Assembly (NCBI GenBank): GCA_009838465.1
Contig: VXRN01000023.1
Coordinates: 280,129-344,128, forward strand
Direction: 5' to 3'
From: Dehalococcoidia bacterium
Lineage (GTDB): Bacteria > Chloroflexota > Dehalococcoidia > Lucifugimonadales > UBA1123
DNA length: 64,000 bases
Shown: positions 50,499 to 60,156 of the stretch, piece after piece
Layout of the letters: each line of letters starts with the position of its first letter
How positions within the stretch are numbered: the first letter of the stretch is position 1
Notes under the pieces: generated by a model
The model's input: only the letters and a program-made list of their open reading frames with translations
Database searches by the model: none
Told to the model about the DNA's origin: nothing
Position numbers and translations under genes: made by a program

Positions 50499-51382
50499 CG
50501 GTAGAGCCTGACCGCCCGCCTGCGAAAGAATTCGTTCAGGCCGGCCACATACGGCTGGCCTGTGGTGAGGTCTATCCTGTCCACTCCGAGTGAATTCATC
50601 GTCTGTATCTTTTCTAGCTGCCTCTCGGCGACGCCGACACCGTATGACCAGCGCCAGTCTTCGCTATCCGTGTCAACCCAGACCATTTCTCCTGTCTCAT
50701 TATCCTCGAGCGAAATCACTCCGACTCGCGGAATCTCATACTCGACCGGGTCGTGAAGATCGAGCGCGATCAGGTCGTGGCGGCGCGCTGTAGAGGACAG
50801 GGCGAGCCGATAAGAATCGGGTTCGGCAATGAAGTCGGAGATCAAGAAAATGATGCTGCGCTGTTTCAGCAGTAAATTGGCGGTGTTCAAAGCTAAACCT
50901 ATGTCTGTACCAGCGTTCTCAGGTTGGAATACAAGCAGGTCGCGCACCATTCTAAGAATATGTCTTCTGCCCTTCTTGGGAGGAACCATGAGTTCTACTT
51001 TGTCGGTGAAAATGGTAAGGCCGACACGGTCGCTGTTGGCGGTGGCGGCGAAGGAGAGAACAGCGGCAAGCTCGGCGGCAAGCTCTCTCTTGAACTGGCC
51101 TGCCGTTCCAAAGTCGGAGGAGCCGCTCGCGTCAACGAGAAGCATGACGGTTAGCTCCCGCTCTTCCTGGTATCTTCGTACATACGGGGCCGCCATTCGA
51201 GCGGTGACGTTCCAATCTATGCGCCTTACGTCGTCTCCCGGAAAATAAGGACGTACCTCATCGAACTCCATCCCGCGACCCTTGAAGACAGACTGATATT
51301 CACCGGCAAAGACGTCGGTCACGAGGTGCTTGGCGGTAATTTCGATCCTGTTGATCTGTTGTATGAGTTCCTGATCCAGCAT
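50495..51382 (-). CDS. DUF58 domain protein
   Basis: 295 residues. DUF58 core: VFAGEYQSVFKGRGMEFDEVRPYFPGDDVRRIDWNVTARM, and a vWA-like part with VMLLVDASGSSDFGT, FLISDFIAEPDSYRLALS. Standard partner of MoxR ATPases in Bat-type operons. Overlaps the next gene by 4 bp and starts 15 bp after moxR. Confidence 0.9.
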   Translation of the reverse strand: MLDQELIQQINRIEITAKHLVTDVFAGEYQSVFKGRGMEFDEVRPYFPGDDVRRIDWNVTARMAAPYVRRYQEERELTVMLLVDASGSSDFGTAGQFKRELAAELAAVLSFAATANSDRVGLTIFTDKVELMVPPKKGRRHILRMVRDLLVFQPENAGTDIGLALNTANLLLKQRSIIFLISDFIAEPDSYRLALSSTARRHDLIALDLHDPVEYEIPRVGVISLEDNETGEMVWVDTDSEDWRWSYGVGVAERQLEKIQTMNSLGVDRIDLTTGQPYVAGLNEFFRRRAVRLYR

Positions 51383-51397
51383 GGAGTGTAACCCGGG

Positions 51398-52390
51398 TCA
51401 TGGAACTTCGACGTGTTCGAGGATGGTAGAAACGATCTGCGAGGACGATACTGCTTCTGCCTCCGCCTCATACGTAGGAATCACGCGGTGTCGCAGCACA
51501 TCCTGGGCTATGGCCTTCACGTCCTCGGGGGATACGTACCCGCGGCCCTGGATGAATGCGTTGGCACGGGCGGCGGTTACCATGTAGATGCTTGCGCGGG
51601 GGGACGCGCCGTATGAGATCAGGGAACGCAGGCTGGCGAGGCCGTTGTCCTGTGGGTATCGCGTAGCCATCACAAGATCGAGAATGTAATCTTTCACCTG
51701 GTCGTCAACGTAGATTTCCCGAACCGTCTTCCTGGCCTGGAGGATGTCGGCTGGCGATACGACAGGGTTTACTTCGGGTAGATCATCGCCGGTCATCCTG
51801 TCTATGATGGCCTTTTCCTCATTCCTGTGCGGGTATTCAACGATGACCTTGAGCATGAACCTGTCAACCTGGGCCTCGGGCAATGGATAGGTCCCCTCCT
51901 GCTCGATTGGGTTCTGAGTGGCGAGGACGAGGAACAACTCTTCCATCGAATAGGTCGTATCGCCTATCGTCACCTGTCGCTCCTGCATTGCCTCCAGCAG
52001 CGCACTCTGAACCTTGGCAGGCGCACGATTGACCTCATCGGCCAGTACGAGATTGGCGAATATAGGGCCCTGGTGAACGCTGAACTCGGAAGTTCGCGGG
52101 TTGTATATCTGCGTGCCGATCAGGTCGGCGGGCAACAGGTCGGGTGTGAATTGCAGACGTGAGAACTCGGAGTCTATGGCACGGGAAACAGTGTTTATCA
52201 GAAGGGTTTTCGCAAGTCCGGGCACTCCTTCCAGGAGGATGTGACCGTCTGCCAGAAGGCCGATAAGCACCTTCTCTACCAGGGCGTCCTGGCCGACGAT
52301 GACCTTGCGAATTTCTTCAAGCAGACGATTCAGAAACTCGGACTCCTTCTGTATGTGTTCGTTCAGTTCCTGAATGCTATCAAGATTCAT
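51398..52390 (-). CDS. moxR: MoxR-type AAA+ ATPase
   Basis: 330 residues. Walker A LLEGVPGLAKTLLINT, the preceding IVGQDALVEKVLIGLLADGH, Walker B NLVLADEVNRAPAKVQSALLEAMQE, sensor 1 VLATQNPIEQEGTYPLPEAQVDRF. AAA_3 family chaperone-like ATPase that often activates vWA partners. First gene of the Bat-like operon on the minus strand. AGGC-rich but no clear ribosome site is visible. Confidence 0.92.
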   Translation of the reverse strand: MNLDSIQELNEHIQKESEFLNRLLEEIRKVIVGQDALVEKVLIGLLADGHILLEGVPGLAKTLLINTVSRAIDSEFSRLQFTPDLLPADLIGTQIYNPRTSEFSVHQGPIFANLVLADEVNRAPAKVQSALLEAMQERQVTIGDTTYSMEELFLVLATQNPIEQEGTYPLPEAQVDRFMLKVIVEYPHRNEEKAIIDRMTGDDLPEVNPVVSPADILQARKTVREIYVDDQVKDYILDLVMATRYPQDNGLASLRSLISYGASPRASIYMVTAARANAFIQGRGYVSPEDVKAIAQDVLRHRVIPTYEAEAEAVSSSQIVSTILEHVEVP

Positions 52391-52506
52391 TCAAGCCTCC
52401 GTTTGCTAAATGCCCGACAATCGAGAGCGATAAATGCGTCCAATATGACGCAAGCGACCTACATATGCTTACGAACTGCGGCTTGACAGCGGTTTTGAGA
52501 GAGCCG

Positions 52507-53850
52507 TCAGACGCCTTCGTACAACTCCTCTGTAAGGCGCGAATTCTGGAACGACAGATACTGCGATTTCGTCATCGTAGGACGGGTGGAATCCAGGATG
52601 CGCTTAGCGGCTTGGGCGTCGTCGTGGAGCAGATCAATGACAGTCATGGCCATTGAGATAGCGGGATTAACTACGGCTTGCTCATAATCAGTGACAACGT
52701 AATCGGTGCTGTGCCCGGAACCGACTGCCGCCGTAGTGTAAGGGTGTATGACCGGCATGATCTGGCTCAGGTCGCCCATGTCGGTGGAACCGCCGCGATT
52801 GAGGTCGCGTGGATGCTCTACAACTTCATCCTCACCCACCAGATCGGCTGCGTTGCGCTTGAACAATTCCATCATATCCGCATCGTTCTTCATAGGCAGG
52901 TAGCCGGGCAACGTTACGATTTCGACGCTTCCGCCCATGGTAAGCGCTCCGGCGCGCAGACATCTGTCCATCTTTTCATTGGCATCCGCTATCGCCTCGG
53001 CGGTGCGTCCTCTGACGCGCCCTTCGTACCTGACGTCTGCCGGTATAGAATTGACCGCCGCTCCGCCCCTGGTGATTATGCCGTGTAACCGGACGTTGTG
53101 CTCGTTTCTCAGCGTCTCGCGCTGGGTGTTGAGGGCGTTCAGCGCGACCATGGCTGCCTGCAAGGCGTTGACGCCCAGGTGCGGCGACCCTCCGGCGTGA
53201 GATGCCTTTCCTATAAACTTCACGTACTTAACGACGTGACCGTTGGAGGTGCCACCAACGGCGAACTTAGCGGTCTCCTGAGAAGTGGATGCGGTGTGGA
53301 CCATCATCGCCATGTCAACGTCATCGAACGCGCCGAGACGGATGAACTCCTGCTTGCCCGCCATCAGACCGAGTGTGCCCTCTCGGTGTAGGCCCCAGCG
53401 GTATTCGACGTCTATGAACTCTTCGGCGGGAACGGCTATGAAAGCGATGTTTCCAGCCAGGGATTCCAGTACCTCAGGCACGAGCAGCCCAACGGCGGCA
53501 CCCAGCATCATCGGGGTCTGGCAGTGGTGTCCGCAGGCGTGCGCCGCGCCGGTCTCGGGATCGGCGTGCGGGTGTTCGAGCACTCGGAGGGAGTCCAATT
53601 CTCCAATAACCGCGACCGTCGGCCCCGGCTTTCCTCCCTGGACGACACCCTTGAGTCCCGTAAGCGCTATACCGGACTGGTGGGCAATGCGCAACTCGCT
53701 CATCTTCTCGCTTACGAACCGGGATGTCTTTACCTCGGTGAAGCCTGGTTCGGGATTGTCCAGGATGGTCTTGGCGGCGTCAATCAGCCATTCGGCCCGG
53801 TCTTCAATCGCCGCGCGCGCGATGGATTTGAGTTCCTGGATTGTAGGCAT
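52507..53850 (-). CDS. M20-family amidohydrolase, copy 1
   Basis: 447 residues. Zinc-binding motifs of the M20D subfamily: VAVIGELDSL, AHACGHHCQTPMMLG, AVPAEEFIDVEYRW, SHAGGSPHLGVNALQ (dimer-domain His), and the C-terminal GGSTDMGDLSQIMPVIHPYT. Related to indole-acetyl-amino-acid hydrolases and aminobenzoyl-glutamate hydrolase. 19 bp after the paralog at 53870-55201 on the same strand; the two are tandem copies. Substrate unknown. Confidence 0.9.
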   Translation of the reverse strand: MPTIQELKSIARAAIEDRAEWLIDAAKTILDNPEPGFTEVKTSRFVSEKMSELRIAHQSGIALTGLKGVVQGGKPGPTVAVIGELDSLRVLEHPHADPETGAAHACGHHCQTPMMLGAAVGLLVPEVLESLAGNIAFIAVPAEEFIDVEYRWGLHREGTLGLMAGKQEFIRLGAFDDVDMAMMVHTASTSQETAKFAVGGTSNGHVVKYVKFIGKASHAGGSPHLGVNALQAAMVALNALNTQRETLRNEHNVRLHGIITRGGAAVNSIPADVRYEGRVRGRTAEAIADANEKMDRCLRAGALTMGGSVEIVTLPGYLPMKNDADMMELFKRNAADLVGEDEVVEHPRDLNRGGSTDMGDLSQIMPVIHPYTTAAVGSGHSTDYVVTDYEQAVVNPAISMAMTVIDLLHDDAQAAKRILDSTRPTMTKSQYLSFQNSRLTEELYEGV

Positions 53851-53869
53851 GTCCGGTCTCCGATCCAGG

Positions 53870-55201
53870 CTACTTGGTGTGAGTGGTCTCTTTCAGCATG
53901 GAACGCATGAGGCTCAGGTAGGATTCCTTAGTGAGCGGCGGATCGTACTCACCCACGATGCGGCGGGCATGTTTGGCGCCGTCATACAGCAGATCTATAA
54001 CGGTCATGGCCATAGCCTTGGCTCCGACCAGGACGCCCAGGTCGTAATTCTGGACAACGTAGTCAATGCCATGTCCATTGCCTGTGGCCGCGACGACATA
54101 CGGGTGAATCACCGGAATTAGCTGAGACACGTCTCCCATGTCGGTTGAGCCTGTACGGTGTCCGAGCCTGTGTACGTTGGTCTTTCCCAGCAGGCTGGCG
54201 GCGTTCTGTCCGTAGAGTTGCAGCATACCTTCGTCGGAGCTGATTGGAAGGTAGCCGGGCAGGGTGGTGATTTCGACCGATCCGCCGACAGCCATAGCTC
54301 CGGCACGCAGGGCGCGGTCAACTTTATTCGAGGCGTCCATGAACGCTTCGATTCTCGATCCGCGCACGTAGGTCTCCATGCGGACGTCGGCGGGCACCGA
54401 ACTAACGGCGACTCCGCCCTGTGTGATTATGGGGTGGACTCGGACGGTATCGGGGTCCTGGTAGGTCTCACGCTGAGCGTGAATGGCGCTCATGGCTATC
54501 ATGGCGGCGTTCAGGGCGTTGACGCCCATGTGAGGAGCGCCGCCAGCGTGGGACGCTCTTCCGAGAAATCTTATGCTCTTGGCGACCATGCCGTTGTTGG
54601 TTCCGCCAAAGGCGATGCTGCCTGCGTCCGCGTCGCCGCTGGAAGTGTGCGTCATCATGGCCATGTCAACGTCGTCGAGAGCCCCAAGACGGATGAACTC
54701 CGGCTTGCCGCCGATGAATTCCAGCTTGCCCTCACGTCGCAGGCCATCGCGGTATTCTACCTCTATGTATTCCTCGGCAGGCACGGCCATCAACGCAACG
54801 CGGCCTGAAAGATGGTCGAGCACGTCCCCGGCCTGGAGCGCGGCGGCGACACCGAGCATCATGCCAATCTGGCAGTGGTGTCCGCAGGCGTGAGCGGCGG
54901 TAGTTTCGGGGTCGGCATGAGGGTGTCCGAGAACTTTGAGCGAGTCGAGCTCCCCCATCACGGCAATCGTCGGACCCGCTGTACCGCCTTGCAGGTCTCC
55001 CCTGAGTCCGGTGATGCCAATGCCGTCTTTGTAAGGAATGCCGAACCGTTGAAATGCTTCCGCGACGGTTCGTGCTGTCTTGAACTCCCTGAAGCCGGGT
55101 TCGGGATTGTCGAGAATAGTCTTGGCTATGCCGATTAACTCGTTCCCAAGCCGGTCAATTTCGGCGCACGCTTTGGACTTCAGATGTTCAACGGTCGCCA
55201 C
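53870..55201 (-). CDS. M20-family amidohydrolase, copy 2
   Basis: 443 residues. Same zinc-site order as its neighbour (VMGELDSLKVLGHPHADP, AHACGHHCQIGMMLG, VPAEEYIEVEYRDGL, SHAGGAPHMGVNALN, GSTDMGDVSQLIPVIHPY). The frame is open for another 107 codons upstream, but the GTG at 55201 has GGAG eight bases before it and starts the conserved N-terminus. Probable gene duplication; the copies have diverged in roughly half of positions, judged by eye. Confidence 0.88.
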   Translation of the reverse strand: MATVEHLKSKACAEIDRLGNELIGIAKTILDNPEPGFREFKTARTVAEAFQRFGIPYKDGIGITGLRGDLQGGTAGPTIAVMGELDSLKVLGHPHADPETTAAHACGHHCQIGMMLGVAAALQAGDVLDHLSGRVALMAVPAEEYIEVEYRDGLRREGKLEFIGGKPEFIRLGALDDVDMAMMTHTSSGDADAGSIAFGGTNNGMVAKSIRFLGRASHAGGAPHMGVNALNAAMIAMSAIHAQRETYQDPDTVRVHPIITQGGVAVSSVPADVRMETYVRGSRIEAFMDASNKVDRALRAGAMAVGGSVEITTLPGYLPISSDEGMLQLYGQNAASLLGKTNVHRLGHRTGSTDMGDVSQLIPVIHPYVVAATGNGHGIDYVVQNYDLGVLVGAKAMAMTVIDLLYDGAKHARRIVGEYDPPLTKESYLSLMRSMLKETTHTK

Positions 55202-55266
55202 ATTCAATCTCCGAACACTATCTGCCAAACGATTGTAACAGAGGCGGCAAGGCTGCAAAAACCGAA

Positions 55267-55839
55267 TCAGACTCCTATTCCTGTGAGCAACCATTGCCGG
55301 ACATTGCGAGTAACTATCAATCTCAGCCCTATCCAGAGTATGACGATCAGACCCAGGATCTCTGCACTGAAATAGATCACGTCCGGGTGCGGGCCCCACT
55401 CGTGTATGTTTCTTGGGCTGAAGTCGGAGGTGGTGAAGGGCCAAAACAGTATCCGGTGGCTGAACCACATCAGGTCCAGAACGAGATGCCCGGCGGAAGC
55501 CAAGGCGAGCGTGAGCGGCCACTGACGCTTCATCAACGCTGCAAGCGCCAACGCGACTGCCAGTACCAGCGCGGCGAAGACCAGTGTGTGTCCGTAGTTT
55601 CTCAGGCTGTGCCCGACGAGCGTAGGGGCAAGGAACAGGGCGAGGGGCTTGTCCACGATGTCAGGCAGCATAGAGCCAACGATCAGCGCGCGGTCGTCTA
55701 GGCGCTCCGTCCAGGGCTCCCTGAACGTATGAATGCCGCGAGGGAGAAACAGATACAACCTGTATCGGATGTCCCTGAGAGCTCGAGGGGCATACTTGGC
55801 CGCGGCCAACGTCATTCCTATGTGTCCGGCGAGCAGCAT
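55267..55839 (-). CDS. Membrane metal-dependent hydrolase (YdjM-type)
   Basis: 190 residues. Starts MLLAGHIGMTLAAAKYAPRALR with the early His, then MLPDIVDKPLALFLAPTL, HSLRNYGHTLVFAALVLAVALALAALM, HLVLDLMWFSHRILFWPF and a final hydrophobic segment. These spaced His/Asp residues and helices match LexA-binding inner-membrane hydrolases (PF04307). Stands between the amidohydrolase pair and the divergent CocE gene. Substrate unknown. Confidence 0.82.
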   Translation of the reverse strand: MLLAGHIGMTLAAAKYAPRALRDIRYRLYLFLPRGIHTFREPWTERLDDRALIVGSMLPDIVDKPLALFLAPTLVGHSLRNYGHTLVFAALVLAVALALAALMKRQWPLTLALASAGHLVLDLMWFSHRILFWPFTTSDFSPRNIHEWGPHPDVIYFSAEILGLIVILWIGLRLIVTRNVRQWLLTGIGV

Positions 55840-55944
55840 GGTGGTATCCCGTGGAACTCTTGGCAGGGTTGCCCGCTCATATTCGCTGTGCTACATTCGC
55901 ATTGCTCTGCGGACAATACACGAGAACATTTTTGGAGTGAAAAG

Positions 55945-57690
55945 ATGCCAGGATCATATTCCGTTACCTTCGATTATAACGTACCCATTCTCATGAGGGA
56001 CGGAATTACCACCTACGCCGACATCTTCAGGCCGCAGGTGGAGGGGGCGGTTCCCGCGCTATTGCAGAGGACACCGTATGATAAGTCCGCGCCTGCCAGC
56101 CGCACCGGGACGCTCGACGCGGTCCGGGCGGCGAGCCACGGGTATGCGGTCGTCATTCAGGACGTGAGAGGCCGGTACTTGTCGGAGGGCGAGTTCTACA
56201 CCTTCTTCAACGAGATAAACGACGGTCACGACACGGTGGAATGGATTGCGTCGCAGCCTTGGTGCAGCGGGAAGGTGGGGATGTTCGGCGTGTCGTATGT
56301 CGGCGCGACTCAGTGGCTCGCGGCAAAGTCGGGCGCGCCGTCGCTGGCAGGTATAGCTCCAGGCGTGACTGCCTCCAACTACCAGGAAGGCTGGGCATGG
56401 CAAGGGGGAGCGTTCGAGCTTGGGTTCAACCTGTCCTGGGGGATAGGCTCGTTGGGGGCGGCCAACTGGGGGAATTTGTCGCGCAAGCTTAACCTGGATG
56501 AAGACGACTTTGAATCGCTACTGGCCGCGAAGGACGGCCTGACCGAATGGTTCCAGTATCTGCCGATGAAGGATATGCCTCAATTGAAGGATGTCGCGCC
56601 ATACTACTACGACTGGCTGGACCATCCCGAATATGACGACTACTGGAAGCAGGTGTCCATCGAGGAATCTCACGCGGATATAACGGTGCCGGCGTACAAC
56701 TTCGGCGGCTGGTACGACATATTCCTCGGTGGCACGATCAGGAACTATGAGCGAATGAGCGTGATGGGCGCGACGGACATCGCGCGCAGTGGGCAGCGGC
56801 TGACGCTTGGCCCCTGGATTCACGGTGGATCGCCGCCATCGGTCTCAGGGGAGTACAATTTCGGGACACGAGCGGCGGGCGCGGCTATTGACCTGATGGG
56901 GGAGATACTCCGCTTCTACGACCATGTGATCCTGGGTGAGGATAATGGCTTTACGGACAACCGACCCGTTCGCGTATTCGTGATGGGCGAGAACGTCTGG
57001 CGATACGAGGACGACTGGCCGCTGTCACGCGCGGTGGATACCGATTACTACCTGCACAGCGGTGGCAAGGCCAACTCGCTCAACGGCGACGGCGCTCTGA
57101 GTCCTGAGCAGCCGGGCGACGAACCGCCGGATGCCTACGTTTACAACCCGATCAATCCCGTGCCGACCGTGGGCGGCGGCCTCTGCTGCGATCCTGCGTT
57201 CATGGCGAACGGGGCGTTTGACCAGCGCTGGGTCGAGGGTAGGGACGACGTGCTTGTCTATTCGACGCCGCCTTTGTCCGAGGATACGGAGGTGACCGGT
57301 TGGGTGAAGGTCACGCTGTTCGCGTCCAGCAACGCAGTTGACACGGACTTCACGGCCAAACTGGTTGATGTGGAGCCGTCCGGTTACGCGAGGAACCTGA
57401 CCGATGGCATCGTTAGAGCGCGCTACAAGAATCCGCGCCAGCCCGCGTCTCTGATTCGACCGGGGGCGATCAACGAGTACGAGATAGACCTGTGGGCGAC
57501 CTCGAATCTCTTCAAGAAGGGCCATCGAATCCGCGTGGAAATCTCAAGCTCGAACTTCCCCAGGTTCGACAGGAATATGAACACCGGCGAACAGATCGGC
57601 TCAGACTTGGCTTTCGTCCCGGCGTTGCAGACGGTGTATCACACGTCCGAATATCCTTCCCGAATTACGCTGCCTTTGGTTCCAAGATAG
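55945..57690 (+). CDS. CocE/NonD-family hydrolase (X-Pro dipeptidyl-peptidase-like)
   Basis: 581 residues. The alpha/beta domain has PILMRDGITTYADIFRPQV, VIQDVRGRYLSEGEFYTFFNEINDG, and the nucleophile Ser117 in GMFGVSYVGATQWLAA. The C-terminal jelly-roll domain (TEVTGWVKVTLFASSNAVDTDFTAKLVDVEPSG, KGHRIRVEISSSNFPRFDRN) is typical. A catalytic His is likely in LTLGPWIHGG. The frame is open to 55729 but overlaps the divergent gene; ATG at 55945 has GGAG eight bases upstream. Ester or amide substrate unknown. Confidence 0.9.
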   Translation: MPGSYSVTFDYNVPILMRDGITTYADIFRPQVEGAVPALLQRTPYDKSAPASRTGTLDAVRAASHGYAVVIQDVRGRYLSEGEFYTFFNEINDGHDTVEWIASQPWCSGKVGMFGVSYVGATQWLAAKSGAPSLAGIAPGVTASNYQEGWAWQGGAFELGFNLSWGIGSLGAANWGNLSRKLNLDEDDFESLLAAKDGLTEWFQYLPMKDMPQLKDVAPYYYDWLDHPEYDDYWKQVSIEESHADITVPAYNFGGWYDIFLGGTIRNYERMSVMGATDIARSGQRLTLGPWIHGGSPPSVSGEYNFGTRAAGAAIDLMGEILRFYDHVILGEDNGFTDNRPVRVFVMGENVWRYEDDWPLSRAVDTDYYLHSGGKANSLNGDGALSPEQPGDEPPDAYVYNPINPVPTVGGGLCCDPAFMANGAFDQRWVEGRDDVLVYSTPPLSEDTEVTGWVKVTLFASSNAVDTDFTAKLVDVEPSGYARNLTDGIVRARYKNPRQPASLIRPGAINEYEIDLWATSNLFKKGHRIRVEISSSNFPRFDRNMNTGEQIGSDLAFVPALQTVYHTSEYPSRITLPLVPR

Positions 57691-57700
57691 GGAGTTTCCC

Positions 57701-58489
57701 CTAAGCGAGGAAGTCGGCCACCGTCTTTGCGAACTCGGCGGGGTGTTCATGCGGGAACATGTGGCCGGAGTCCGGCATGGTCACTGACTTGGAGCCGGTG
57801 ATGCGCGAGGTGAGCATTTCGGCGTAGGCCGGAGGCACAATCTGGTCGCCGTCGCCGACTATGACGAGCGTCGGGTTCTTGATGCGTCGGACGCGTCGGA
57901 TGAGGCCCTTGTCTGGTATGGGCCACAGGAATTTGCCGACCGCGTTGAGAGACTGGACGCGGTGGATTATCTGCCAGCCGAGCTCCTCGTCGTCCTTTGG
58001 CTTAGGATAGAGGCTGAGCGCGACGTCTGAGTCGGGGTCGGCGAAGAGGGCCTGGCGTATCTCGGTTATGGGAGTGGTGTTATAGTCGCGTCCGGGGTTG
58101 TCGTCCTGCCAGAGGCCAGCGGGGGCGGCGAGGACTATCATTCCGACGTTACATGAGCAGATCGCGGCCATTTCCGCCGCGACCATCGCGCCCGAATAGT
58201 GTCCGACTACGTGGGGCCTTTCAAGTTCTAATGCCTCGATGAGTTCGTCGTGGTAGAGGGTGAGGTCGAGCAGGTCTTCGATGTGGTCAATACCGCTGTC
58301 GCCCTCGAATCCCGGGTGAAGCGGGGCATAGACGGTGAAGTTCTCTGAGAGAGTGTACAGAAATTCGGGCCAGCCGTCGTATCCGAAAGCGCCGTGAAGG
58401 TACAGAAGGGGATGTCCTTCGCCTCTTTTCCGGTACTTCGTGGTAATCGGCCCGACCTGGACCGTCAATTGTTCGGGAGTTTTGCTCAT
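57701..58489 (-). CDS. Alpha/beta hydrolase
   Basis: 262 residues. Oxyanion region LYLHGAFGYDGWPEFL, nucleophile Ser in HVVGHYSGAMVAAEMA (GxSxG), Asp in VIVGDGDQIVPP, His in MPDSGHMFPHEHPAEFAK. ATG at 58489 has AGGAAA five bases upstream; an ATG at 58513 is in frame. Convergent with the CocE gene (10 bp). Could be an esterase or C-C hydrolase; not decidable. Confidence 0.88.
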   Translation of the reverse strand: MSKTPEQLTVQVGPITTKYRKRGEGHPLLYLHGAFGYDGWPEFLYTLSENFTVYAPLHPGFEGDSGIDHIEDLLDLTLYHDELIEALELERPHVVGHYSGAMVAAEMAAICSCNVGMIVLAAPAGLWQDDNPGRDYNTTPITEIRQALFADPDSDVALSLYPKPKDDEELGWQIIHRVQSLNAVGKFLWPIPDKGLIRRVRRIKNPTLVIVGDGDQIVPPAYAEMLTSRITGSKSVTMPDSGHMFPHEHPAEFAKTVADFLA

Positions 58490-58545
58490 TTCGCTTTCCT
58501 GTTTCAATATCAAGAGTTTAGTTCTGTACGCGCGATGAGGGGAAT

Positions 58546-58585
58546 CACCCCCATCCTAACCTTCCCCCATCGAGGGGGAAGGGAC
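58546..58585. repeat. CCATCCTAACCTTCCCCC hairpin repeat, copy 2
   Basis: Same as the element at 46429-46469, here between the alpha/beta hydrolase and LLM genes. Inverted arms TTCCCCC..GGGGGAA. Confidence 0.6.
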
Positions 58586-58664
58586 TTTAGCTACCTTTAT
58601 CGGCCCGCCAAGGGAGAGGGGGTTTTCGGTCTGGGATGGTTTGCGCTGATGATGGCCGCAGGTT

Positions 58665-59894
58665 TCAGCATACGGGTGCGGGTTCGGCGCGCTCGGAATC
58701 GGTCACCGGCTTTGTCCACCAGTGGTCTTCGTACTCATCCCACATATCTTCGAGGTAAGGCTTGACGTGTGTGGCGAACAGCTCGGTGTTCTTCATGGTC
58801 AGGTCTTTGGGCATGGAGCCAATCTGGAGTAGTGTCATGAGGTGGCCGACCCGGAGGCCCTCGACGGCGTTGCGGAGCTGCTCGATGACAGTCTTGGGGC
58901 TGCCGGCTATGACGTAGCCCTGCTCGACGTAGTCCTCCCAGGTGAGATGCTGCCTGAAGCGGCTCGCCGCCGCTCCGACCTGCTGAACCGCGCCGGACTT
59001 TATGGTGCGGATTGTGCGGTAGCCGGGGGCCTCGGCGAATCCCTCGTACACGTGCAGGCACTTCTTGTAGAAGTAGTCAACGTGCTCGGCGTAGAGCTCC
59101 TTGGCCTTCTCGTCCGTCTCGGCGACACACACAAGCTGAAGGAAGCCGGCACGGTAGGGATTGTCGTCAATGCCGAGCCGCTCCATCTCCTTCCAGAAGC
59201 CATCCATGATCTGTATGCCGCGCTTATAGCCGAAGTAGCTGAGGTAGCAGTACACGTAGTCCATGCGCGCGGTCCACTCCCAGGTTTCGACACTGCCGCC
59301 GCCCGGTATCCAGACGGGAGGGTGTGGGTCCTGGAGCGGTCGTGGCCAGATGTTGACGTAGCGCACCTGGTTGTGCTTGCCGTTGAACGCGAATGGTTCT
59401 GGTTCTGTCCATGCCTTCATCACGAGGTCATGTGCCTCGTAATACTTCTCTCTCAGACTGGCGGGGGTCGCGCCGTAGGCGTAGTTGGTGTCCATCGAAG
59501 TGCCTACTGGGAATCCGGCGACCAGTCTGCCGCCGCTGATGCAGTCGAGCATAGCGAATTCTTCGGCGACGCGGAGGGGAGGATTGTACAGGGCTAGGCT
59601 GTTACCAAGGACGACTATCGCGGCGTCCTTGGTGCGGCGGGTCAGTGTGGCCGCCGTGATGTTTGGCGACGGCATGATGCCGTATGCGTTGTTGTGGTGT
59701 TCGTTGATGCAGATGCCGTCGAAGCCAACCTGGTCGGCGAATTCCAACTCGTCCAGGTACTCATTGTAGAGCTGGTTGGCCTTTACGGGATCGAACAGGT
59801 GGCTAGGCACATCCACCCAGACGCTTCGGTACTTCTCCTCGAAGTCCTCTGGCAGATAGCGATATGGCATAAGGTGGAACCAGCAGAGTTTCAT
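58665..59894 (-). CDS. LLM-class flavin-dependent oxidoreductase (long type)
   Basis: 409 residues. Luciferase-like fold: LPEDFEEKYRSVWVDVPSHLFDPVKANQLYNEYLDELEFADQVGFDGICINEHHNNAYGIMPSPNI, IVVLGNSLALYNPPLRVAEEFAMLDCISGGRLVAGFPVGT, PPVWIPGGGSVETWEWTARMDYVY, and a C-terminal REC-like tail. The EHHNN segment is typical of bacterial alkanal-type monooxygenases. Repeat element D sits upstream and points at it. Substrate unknown; third LLM enzyme in the window. Confidence 0.89.
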   Translation of the reverse strand: MKLCWFHLMPYRYLPEDFEEKYRSVWVDVPSHLFDPVKANQLYNEYLDELEFADQVGFDGICINEHHNNAYGIMPSPNITAATLTRRTKDAAIVVLGNSLALYNPPLRVAEEFAMLDCISGGRLVAGFPVGTSMDTNYAYGATPASLREKYYEAHDLVMKAWTEPEPFAFNGKHNQVRYVNIWPRPLQDPHPPVWIPGGGSVETWEWTARMDYVYCYLSYFGYKRGIQIMDGFWKEMERLGIDDNPYRAGFLQLVCVAETDEKAKELYAEHVDYFYKKCLHVYEGFAEAPGYRTIRTIKSGAVQQVGAAASRFRQHLTWEDYVEQGYVIAGSPKTVIEQLRNAVEGLRVGHLMTLLQIGSMPKDLTMKNTELFATHVKPYLEDMWDEYEDHWWTKPVTDSERAEPAPVC

Positions 59895-59973
59895 TTTGGA
59901 CGCTCCAGTCTTAGTTTTCAGTCGGGCGTGTGTCTTCGTTCGTCGGAGACCTTCGTCGGACTATTTCAACAAA

Positions 59974-60088
59974 TCCATAAATTTAGATTTATAATTGCAC
60001 AGGTGGGCAGACAGGTGACGACAGGTGAAAAAGTCACCTGAGTTTCACCTGAGAACGCCTGAGTTTAGCTATGGGAAAACTTTTCCTC
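59974..60088 (-). repeat. CAGGTG-cluster upstream element, copy D
   Basis: Minus-strand order: GAGGAAAAGTTTTCCC (60088-60073), TAGCTAAACTC (60071-60061), CAGGTGAAACTCAGGTGA (60051-60034), CACCTG at 60027-60022, 60017-60012 and 60005-60000, then ATTATAAATCTAAATTTATGG ending near 59974. Closest in order to copy A. The rest of 60089-60156 holds A/T-rich sequence without a gene. Points at the LLM gene 80 bp away. Confidence 0.75.
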
Positions 60089-60156
60089 TGTCGAATTAAC
60101 CACTATGTATAATCTTTGCTTTATGTATTCAGTAGTAAATGCAGCCTTCTTTGCGC

